From Hyperoplus lanceolatus (taxonomy: Eukaryota; Chordata; Actinopteri; Uranoscopiformes; Ammodytidae), in assembly GCA_026929865.2 (NCBI GenBank), contig CM049413.1, forward strand, positions 17,569,001-17,633,000: DNA of 64,000 nt. The letters run 5' to 3'. The notes beneath the pieces were generated by a model. It did not search any database. It had not been told where the DNA came from and was given only the letters and a program-made list of their open reading frames with translations. Position numbers and translations under genes: made by a program. Numbering within the stretch: position 1 is the stretch's first letter; each line of letters begins with the position of its first letter. This document shows positions 46,398 to 64,000 of the stretch, piece after piece.

Positions 46398-47362
46398 CAG
46401 TGTTGGGAACATTACTTTAAAAAAGTAATTAGTTATAGTTACTCACTACTTGTTCCAAAAAGTAACTGAGTTAGTAACTGCATTACTTTATAATAGAAGT
46501 AACTAGTTACCAGGCAAAGTAACTATTTGCGTTAGCCTACTGTAAAAAAAAAAAGTTGCTATAGGCCTAGGCTATGTCAAAAATTTTTGATTTTTCTGAG
46601 CAGTTTTCACAAGTCAGTTGAAATGAGTAGAACAGACAGGTAGGCCTACTTGTACTGATCTACTATCACTGGATTCACTTCAGGGGTGTCGACTAAAACA
46701 CCACTTATAGCCAAAAACGTCAGACTATGAAGCATGAGACGATGTGAGGAGGAGTAAGGATTTATCCTATGTTTATTTCCTTCTTTAACATGCACAGCAG
46801 CATACAGATCCCAGGAGAAGAACAATAGCAATATTCGGCTCGTGATGACACGCTAAACAGCTGTTGAAACCGGCGAATCACGGCCGTTTAATGTGCATAA
46901 ATTATAATTTATAGAGATCGGGAAACTCCATGCACTTAGGCCTACTCACAAGGGCGATGCAAACAAACTCAGGGAGAGCACGTTTCAACCGTGGATTGAT
47001 AGGTGGTTACTGCGGCAACGTGCACGCTCACACAACAGAGAGAGAAAGAAAAATGAACTTCACCAAACCGGCTGACTGACGTGACGGCGCTAACTGACAG
47101 TTATAATGTCATCCACACTGAATAAAACACAACTTAAAACACACTGGTCTCCTCACTAGCAGCTTGTGTAGTATGGAGCCAGGGGTGCGTTCGGATTACA
47201 CAGTTTATTCAATCAATTCATAGTAACGCACCACATTTAACGTTCAGTAACGATAACGGCGTTGTAACGACAGAAAAAGTAATTAGTTAGATTACCCTGT
47301 TACTGAAAAAATAACGGCGTTACCTAACGCCGTTATTTTAAACGGCGTTATTCCCAACTCTG
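46398..47362. mobile_element. Non-autonomous hAT-like element with AACGGCGTTA palindromes, 965 bp
   Basis: The termini CAGTGTTGGGAA and inverted TTCCCAACTCTG match with one mismatch and are flanked by exact 8-bp duplications gccaagac (46390-46397 and 47363-47370). The left subterminus carries repeated AGTAACT/AGTTACT words and the right end AACGGCGTTA words, including a 15-bp perfect hairpin. No transposase is encoded. Confidence 0.9.
47308..47339. repeat. 15-bp perfect hairpin inside the hAT element
   Basis: AAAATAACGGCGTTA, two-base spacer CC, TAACGCCGTTATTTT. It is the subterminal palindrome of the hAT element. Confidence 0.85.
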
Positions 47363-47532
47363 GCCAAGACCCTTAAAATTCTAGTTGATAATGTATACAG
47401 ATTAAGCGGTGCATATTTCCAAACAAGTTTGCTAAAACAACATACTGGGTGTCTGGGGGCCCTTGGCAGTTGTATGTAGTCCAGCCTTGCATTTGTCATA
47501 CTGAAAACCTGACCCAGCACTGGAGCTGATGA

Positions 47533-54979
<7,447 letters not shown>

Positions 54980-55232
54980 CAGGTCTGTACAGTGCGACAG
55001 TTTTGATCGCATTTGCTACTGAAATTGATCACGTGCGATGATGAATACAAGTACAATCGCACAAGGGCTAATGAGCAGATGTTGTCTGTTTGAGACACGG
55101 AGGAGTGCTGCTCAACACTGCTTAGAGGGCTCTACATTAACACTCTCCAAATTCGGGTAAATGTAGTCTTAGGTAAGTAAGTTATTGAGTCCACCCTCCA
55201 CTTTGGCTGGTGAAAGATGTGTGCTCGGGACC

Positions 55233-55867
55233 CAGTGTTGCCAACTTAGCGATTTTGTCGCTATTTTTAGCTACTTTTCAGCCCCCCTGGCGACTTTTTT
55301 TTTTCAAAACAGCGACAAGCAACAAATCTAGCTTTTTTTCTGGTGTAATTGGTGACTTTTTCGCCGAAGCAAATATCACTTTTAATGCTTCTCAACGAGC
55401 AGTGGGAGCCTCCCGGCCCGTCGCCCGTCACAGAGCACTGACAGACGGCCCGGTCCTTGCGCAGCAGCCCCAGCTGTGGTCAGAGCAGGAGATACACCTC
55501 TCCGCTCGTGTTCCGTTAGCATCACTATTAGCAGTTAGCAGCTTTTCCCACCTCTTCTACAGTCTACGAGTAGTGCAATTCAAAATGTTATGCAGTGCTT
55601 TTTTAAACCATGAGCATGTATGATTACTGCTAGACTTAACATTACCACATTGGTTGTTTATGCGATTGTCACGTTCATAACACTAGAACCTCATCTATTC
55701 AAATATTACTGTATAAAACCCTTGTCTACAAATATGCAAATTGGACGATGACGTCATCTACAAATATGCAAATTAGGCGATGACGTCATCTAGCGACTTC
55801 TAGCGACTTCTAGCGACTTTTTGGACAGTCAATAGCTACTTTCCTTACTGAAGAGTTGGCAACACTG
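55233..55867. mobile_element. Nested hAT-like MITE with octamer/CRE tandem repeat, 635 bp
   Basis: The termini CAGTGTTGCCAACT and inverted AGTTGGCAACACTG are perfect. They are flanked by exact 8-bp duplications tcgggacc (55225-55232 and 55868-55875). The interior has repeated TAGCGACTT words at both ends and a tandem 32-bp repeat at 55725-55788. Confidence 0.92.
55725..55788. repeat. Tandem 32-bp repeat, each unit with ATGCAAAT and TGACGTCA
   Basis: The two units (55725-55756 and 55757-55788) differ at two bases. Each has one octamer motif (55734-55741, 55766-55773) and one consensus CRE palindrome (55749-55756, 55781-55788). Motif presence is seen; any binding is inference. Confidence 0.9.
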
Positions 55868-56687
55868 TCGGGACCTGTGCTTGTGCGGCGATTCTAGTGT
55901 CTAATACACTTTACCAACGGTAATAACCGGAAGGAGACGGCACGCAGTTAAGTTAGCGCGTGTGCAAACAGAACATTTCCTGTGCGCCTTCACATTAAAA
56001 GCCTGTTACTAGCCAAACGTGAGTTGACTTTTTTGAAGCCGGTAAGAACAGGGAGTTCGCGCTTCACAGCCCTGCAGTGCGCAAGCTTGAAAATCAACTG
56101 CTGCAGAGAGCAGTCAACAACAGTAGTCTATTTAAACAAAGTTTGAAATAACTGATAAGCCACTGAAGAACTACTCCCAACACATTCACAACAACCTATT
56201 TAACTTATCCTAAATTGTACCAATATATTTACTTATTTATTTAATAGGCTATATGTTTTAAAGTTATAGGTTTTAATTAACAGAAGGACATTTACCAAAA
56301 TGTGTATTATTATGAATATAATAATGATATGTATATACAAAAAATATATAGATATTAATTTTATGGGGAGAAATAATTCTGAATCAGCAAAAAATTGCAA
56401 TTGGCAGGCAGGTTAGATTATTTTGTCTAAATTACAATCAGTGCACCCCTATTAATTTTTCTACAATTATTACTGCACACACTAGGATATGACATTTATT
56501 GAGAATTTCAAATGAGACCAAGATGACAGGCTAAAAGGTAATTAGAGCTAAATGCATGGGTTAAGGTTATGCAAGTTTTCGATCATACTTTGTGTGCTAC
56601 TGAATTTATTTTTGTGCTACTGATTTTTTTTGCTTGCTAGCACCAGTGCTACCACCTAAAAAAATAAGCGTACAGCCCTGACAGAGC

Positions 56688-56694
<7 letters not shown>

Positions 56695-56749
<55 letters not shown>
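56695..56749. repeat. (TA)n microsatellite
   Basis: It is TA array starting six bases after the hAT target duplication. Confidence 0.96.
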
Positions 56750-58653
<1,904 letters not shown>

Positions 58654-58980
58654 TAGTTTTCTGATTACATCGTTCTTTTTCCAGGCTTTCTTTCAATCTA
58701 CCATCATCCAGTATACCTCCAATTTAGCCACCCTTTTTGCAGTGGTATTCATCACTTTCACAGGCGGACGTGTAATCAATCTTCAGCAAACTGCTGGTGG
58801 CCAATAGTTGAAGTAGTACTGAGTGAGGGGAAATGCCACCTCAGAGCCACCAGGTTTTTTGACTGTATAAAAGAAAGTCCAGTTTTTCATTTTGCCTTCG
58901 ATATGTATGCATGTTATATCCTTTACTTTGACGATTCAAGCTTTTATATTATTTAAACAAACACAAACATTATTGTACTT

Positions 58981-59213
58981 CTGCCTTTGTGAGGACACTC
59001 CAATGTATTCCATAGCGCTGCCCTAACCTTAACCTTCAGAACTTAATGCTTAACCCCAACCCCAACCATAACCTGGACTAAACCTAGTCTTAACCCTCAA
59101 ACAGGCCTTTGAAAAAGTGACGACCAGGCAGATTGTCCACACTTTCCAAAAATATCCACACTCCAATGGTTAAAGGCTAAAACTGGTACTCACAAAGATA
59201 CATGCACAAGTAT

Positions 59214-59225
<12 letters not shown>
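58981..59225 (-). repeat. Fish interspersed repeat with GGTTAG-rich core, copy 2 (inverted)
   Basis: On the minus strand it reads (TG)n, then GGATATTTTTGGAAAGTGTG, CTGCCTGGTCGTCACTTTTT, AAAGGCCTGTTTGAGGGTTA, a GGTT-rich block and TGTCCTCACAAAG. It aligns along its length with copy 1 at 53080-53362. Confidence 0.75.

Positions 59226-59274
<49 letters not shown>
59214..59274. repeat. (CA)n microsatellite
   Basis: It is CA array forming the edge of the inverted repeat copy 2. Confidence 0.97.
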
Positions 59275-59279
<5 letters not shown>

Positions 59280-60674
59280 GTGTATTCTATTGAAGACAGA
59301 TATGTTCTACATACTTTGTTCTTACCTATTGATGGCCTGCCATTACCTTTGTTGTAGAGTAAGAGTTGTATTGGCAGCAGGGCTATGCAGCCGTCACACA
59401 TATCCTATACCCACATAATGTCCTGCAGCTCATCCTGTGGGAGCCCCAGATTATTGTTGTATGTCTGCTCCAGTCTATTGATTAGTTGTAGGTCGTGCTG
59501 TGAAGGGTACAACCCAAAGAGAGGCACCTGGGAGCATTACCAGTTGACACAGTCATCTTATCACCCATACAGAGGACAGTCAGTCTGCTGAAAAGAGTCT
59601 GCCTAGAATACAATGACATTTCCTCAGCTATGTCAATTGAATGTCTGACTTAAGTAATGGTACCTACGAACAATTAGCGACGTGATTCATTGTCCACCAC
59701 CTACAGCAATGTGGCATCGGGCTTTGTTTGCTTTGCAATGATGGTGCATGTATTCATTCATGTATGCAAACGTGTGTCTGTGGATGTGCTACAGTATCTC
59801 CTGTGGCTTTCAAAGGAGAGAACAGGGATAAATGGCCATTACTGCACTGCTCCAGCCTCCTCATCTACCAGTGTTACTGTATCTTGCATGAATTGTAGCT
59901 GAGGCAAAAGGACAATTATTTAATTAGAGGTTTTAATTGTATTGTTAATGAAACAACTCACTTTTCTTTTTCTCACCTCTGCTCATCCAGATCCACCCCA
60001 ACAGTCTGAACCAGCCATTAGCCATTATCCTTATCCTTGCCTTTCAAAGCCTCTGGCTCCCGTGTCTAAACACTCCTGTGTTTATGTCACACATATGGAA
60101 CAAGCTAAATGTGTTGATGTGTTCAGAATATGGACTATAATGAAGCAGAGATGTAAACTTCTGTAATAATTGTGTTAGCCTAGATACTTGACTGAACAGT
60201 GCTCCTCAATGAGAATACTGTTAAATCCATAAGTGCACGTACATACATAAGGAACATGTGAAAGAGGCACACACATAATGGAGGGTTTAAGTAGGAAGGC
60301 TTTAATCTCTCTCTTCTCATACATTGGATTAGCTTTTTATAGAAGATGACATGGTCATAAAAGTGGAACACTTGTGCATACTGTACTATATAGTCCATAT
60401 TTGTTGTATTGCTGTTTCCCTGACACACTGGTTTTTAAATGACAGGACTATTGAGTTAATACGCTGACTCTGGAACCGTATTACTTTTTATATACTGTAC
60501 ATTTTTTAACATAGTTAACTCATTTTAGGGGACAGGAAGTACTTTCCAAACTCAATATAATCTTCAATCAAAGCAGTTATATTTTTATCATACATACTAT
60601 ATGTCTCCAGACATCACCTGAAGTTTGGTATGTACTGTAATATTGCTGTGTTAGACTTTAAACATACCCAGTAT
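59275..60674. other. csmd2 intron after window exon 21, first part
   Basis: No exon completing CUB8 and no element with definable ends were found. Confidence 0.5.
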
Positions 60675-60967
60675 GGGGCGACTGTGGGGCGACTGTGGCT
60701 CAGTTGGTAGAGCGGGTTGGCCGATGATCAAAGAGTTGGAGGTTCGATCCCCGCCCTGCCACCTGTGTCATAGTTGTTGTGTCCTTGGGCAAGATGCTTC
60801 ACCCACCTTGCCTCGTGTGAATGTCGATAGTTAGCCTGCTATCGGTGTATGAATGTGTGTGTGAATGGTAACGTGGGAATGGGAACAGGTCTCCCTTGGA
60901 AAAGAGTCTTCGGACTCAATGGGATATACCTGTATACATAAAGGTTAAAAAAAAAAAAAAAAAAAAA
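60675..60967 (+). mobile_element. tRNA-derived SINE with poly(A) tail
   Basis: The head contains a polymerase III A box TGGCTCAGTTGG (60696-60707) and B box GGTTCGATCCC (60741-60751), at tRNA-like spacing. It is followed by a typical fish SINE body (TGTGTCCTTGGGCAAGATGC) and a 17-base A run (60951-60967). The first 11 bases, GGGGCGACTGT, are duplicated in tandem at the 5' end. It is not a functional tRNA: the acceptor stem does not close. Confidence 0.88.
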
Positions 60968-62719
60968 TGTGCTTGGTGTGGCACTCTTTAGCTGTTGTTA
61001 AATATTTAGTTTTTTATTTATTTTAAATCTAATGTGCTTCAGTAAATCCAAAACAAGGAAAATCATAACCTTACACTTTCCGATTGCACTATATAGTCTG
61101 TATAGTTTCATTTGGCATAACATTGTACAGTTCTGTGTGGTTGTCTAGGTGAGTTTATTTGAGTGTACAAACTGACATTCCCATGGTCCCTCATGATTAG
61201 TGTGATGATAGTTCATCAGTGCCTCCACTACCTCTGGGTCCCTGGCATTCCTCTGCAAGGTATGCTCCATATACATGCCTTTGATCCTACGTATGCAATT
61301 TATTATTGAGAAGAATTTGCAATGCATTAGCTTTGGGATTCCTTGTAAATCAAATGGTGTAGCTGAAGGTAGCACACTAATCACGCTGTACTGTGTTTGT
61401 CAGAGACCAGGAGTTGTGCCTGGTGACAGCAGATCTCTTAAACGGCCTGCAGACTTGAGATATTGATGGAAAGAGAACAGGTGGGAGGCAGAAAGTGGAA
61501 TACAGACAGAAAGAGATGATAACAATGTAAAATGAATAGAGATAATAAGAGGAGGTAATGAGCCATTTCACCGATGGAACATTCAGTGGTTATTGCCAAA
61601 GAGATCAAAGGAGGGATGTAGGCCACACGGTACACTGAGCAATAAAACCATTAGTATTCATCTAACAATTGGTATTTAGTATGTTGTACTAGCATGCCCT
61701 CTAATTTGAAACCAACAGTGTTCCAAAACATGCTGTTCTGTCACATATCAGTAGGACTGTATGTGACAGTATGTAGAAAGTAGTAGTAGGGAGGCCGTTG
61801 TAATTAGAGCTGTAGTTAAACTCTATAGTAGCTACAGGATGGTTTTGATAGTCATGAATGTTTCACTTTTTAGTTATTCTCTGTTGGTTTACTGTTTTAT
61901 ATTTGTATTGTACGGTTGACTCAAAAACACCTACACAGGGAACAGTGAGATTAAATTCCCTTTACAACCATTGTCAACTGTCTCTTAAGTCACAAGGATT
62001 TGCCTGTGTATTTTTTTTTAAACAGTGTACTGTATTGAAATAATTTATATGGTGGGTTTTTTTCCTTAAAGGACCATAATGCACCACTTTCCCAAAGAGA
62101 TGCATCCCCCATTTGCCATGCTCCATCACAGATATATTGCCCTCAGTCTCAAATGAATATACACATTTATTTCACTCGGTTGACACAGCCCAAATTAGTT
62201 TCTCTGTATGTTTGTGTACACTTGCATATCGTCCTTTGTGTGTGTGTGTGTGTGTGTCTTCTAAAACTTGCACTTTTTCCCCCCACGCATTCATTTCTCT
62301 AATTGCACACCTTTTCCTGCCTCAGAAAACAAATGCGTAGGTTTTTTATCTGTGAGATTACACTGCCTACAGTATGTGAAATGGGCAACGATTTCTGTGT
62401 CCACAACTCCCTTAAGGTGTCAAGACCTCCCCGATGTGTTGGTGGTGGTTACATCCGATGTGTTATGCGCTTTTTGAAGCCAATGGCAACCTTGATGGAT
62501 GATCATACATAGTAGTCCCACCGTGGCTTCTCCCATACATAACGATGAGTGTAGCTCTCAGTGTGACATTGCCTTTATACACGCAATTTCAATTAGTTGT
62601 TAGAAAGAAACATAGTTGCTAGTGAATGTTTGCTAACATCTCTCTTCTTCCTTATTCTCTTAAACCACATCCACACATTCATACACTACCCCACATACTA
62701 ACTTATTTATGATCTTCAT
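60968..62719. other. csmd2 intron after window exon 21, middle part
   Basis: AT-rich; short GT run at 62238-62258. AAAGGACCATAATGCACCAC at 62070 looks like an unpaired MITE end. No exon was found. Confidence 0.5.

Positions 62720-62809
<90 letters not shown>
62720..62809. repeat. (CA)n microsatellite
   Basis: It is a pure CA array of about 90 bp. Confidence 0.98.
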
Positions 62810-62811
<2 letters not shown>

Positions 62812-64000
62812 CGAAGACTCCCCACAGGACTTGTGGTTGCTACAAGACTCTTTTGTATTCATATGAGAGAGTCTCTTTGGCACTCTCTGTTTCTCTCTCT
62901 ACGTCTCTCATAAGAATACAAAATAATTAAGGCAGAATCAAAAAAAGACCAGAAAAATCTCTTCCATCCCACTCTTTTCCCATCTTATCTCCTCCCGGCG
63001 ATTCCTTTGACACATCATTGAGCTATTTCTCTCTTTAAGAAAGGGACAAGTGTAAAGCAGACCCCTTAGCTGAACACTTCAAAACATGGCTTCCTATCAA
63101 TTCCCAAAACCAAAACTGCACAAAGAGACCCAGATGTGATTTTCCTCCAGCCATACAGTTATTCCACTCCTCTCAACATAATTCTGTTAATTCCTCATTT
63201 ACCCCCCAAGCCACATTAGTATAGAGGTTGTCTTTAAATGGGCTTAACTCACTGAAAGCTGTCACCTCTTTGTTTGCCCTTAAAATATGTTAACCTGCAC
63301 ATACACTCCGCTCCCTTACACACATCTTGCGGAGGTAACTGTGGCAGCAGGGTTTGTGCCACAGACCACATGTACTGAGCAAAAAATATAGGAATGGCCA
63401 TGAATACATATAAAAAGTAAAAAGAGAAGACGACTCAGACGATTGGTTGTCCACAAGAAAAGTCTAAACATGCCCACCATGTGCTCTTCTAAGACCACTG
63501 AGTAGAATAATGAAAAAGGCAGAGAGATGTTTACCATTGGCATCAGTATATATTGTTAGTGTGTCTGTTACCTCTGCGTCTCGGTCTCTGTTGTTTGCCA
63601 CACATGCATCGTCTCACTACTACTGCTGCTGCTGCGTCTCTGCCAAAGCGCTACCAAGGCGCTGGCAGCGCGTCGGCGGTGGGGTGTGTGGCTGCTGTAG
63701 TCTTTTAACATGGTAGCCGAAAAAAAATGGCAGATGCAGAGGCTCAGCATACACAGGATCTGTGGCCCGGCCCTTATCCTCACACCATATTGGCCTTTTC
63801 ACTATCTCCTTATTCTGCCCCCCCCAAGACTTCACTCTCAGAAAGTGACAAGAAGAGATCTATTTAGATCTTGTATAAAGGGAACCAATTATCCTAAAAT
63901 GCAGCCCATGTCCATCCCACCCCCACCCCCCATCCTTCATAGCTTCCTCTACTCTATCAACCTCTCTTATCCTCCTACCATCATCCTCTTCTTCTAGAAA
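62810..64000. other. csmd2 intron after window exon 21, last part
   Basis: The last 60 bp are pyrimidine-rich on the + strand (catcctcttcttctag at the very end), but no coding similarity to CUB8 is available before the window stops. Confidence 0.45.

Larger units (their letters stand above)
54980..56680. mobile_element. hAT-like element hosting a second hAT element, 1701 bp
   Basis: The outer termini CAGGTCTGTAC and inverted GTACAGCCCTG match with one mismatch and are flanked by exact 8-bp duplications acagagca (54972-54979 and 56681-56688). Without the nested element it is about 1.06 kb. The right end has repeated GTGCTACTGA/GCTAGCACCAGTGCTACCA words. No transposase is recognisable. Confidence 0.85.

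Noticed and set aside
60691..60760. Possible tRNA gene
   Set aside because: A and B boxes are present but the cloverleaf does not close, and the body and poly(A) tail identify a SINE.

Overview
This window is vertebrate, almost certainly teleost fish, nuclear DNA. It carries a 21-exon internal segment of one gene on the + strand. The exons join into about 1,043 codons of alternating CUB and sushi (CCP) domains. That architecture, with the exon phases and residue-level resemblance to the human protein as I remember it, identifies CSMD2 (CUB and Sushi multiple domains 2), a giant single-pass membrane protein of neurons. Diagnostic stretches are the linker around [65 protein letters not shown], and [16 protein letters not shown]. 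Neither end of the gene is present: the first exon seen completes a CUB domain begun upstream of base 1, and the last (58499-58625) opens a CUB domain that finishes beyond base 64000.

Layout: 1-18300 is intron with no exon I can find, but it carries five TIR-bearing DNA transposons or MITEs, a hairpin element and two nested retroelements. 18301-27029 holds four exons (end of CUB2, the linker and CCP2) spread among a dead LINE, a 1-kb Harbinger-like element and long TA arrays. 29256-54257 holds the dense part of the gene: CUB3 to CCP7, 16 exons. 54258-64000 is mostly intron, with nested hAT elements, the first exon of CUB8, a tRNA-derived SINE and CA arrays.

The strongest anomaly in the gene is a one-base insertion in the CCP6 exon (51185-51374). 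Every other complete exon keeps the phase pattern, but this one is 190 bp instead of 189 and its second half reads correctly only one frame over. It is either an assembly or sequencing error or a true null or rare allele. Elsewhere the interest lies in mobile DNA. At least eight non-autonomous elements have both termini and most have exact target-site duplications. There are four nested insertions, and one hAT element carries a tandem 32-bp repeat with two octamer and two CRE motifs. I found no operon, CRISPR array, defence system or other previously undescribed system, and no second protein-coding gene.
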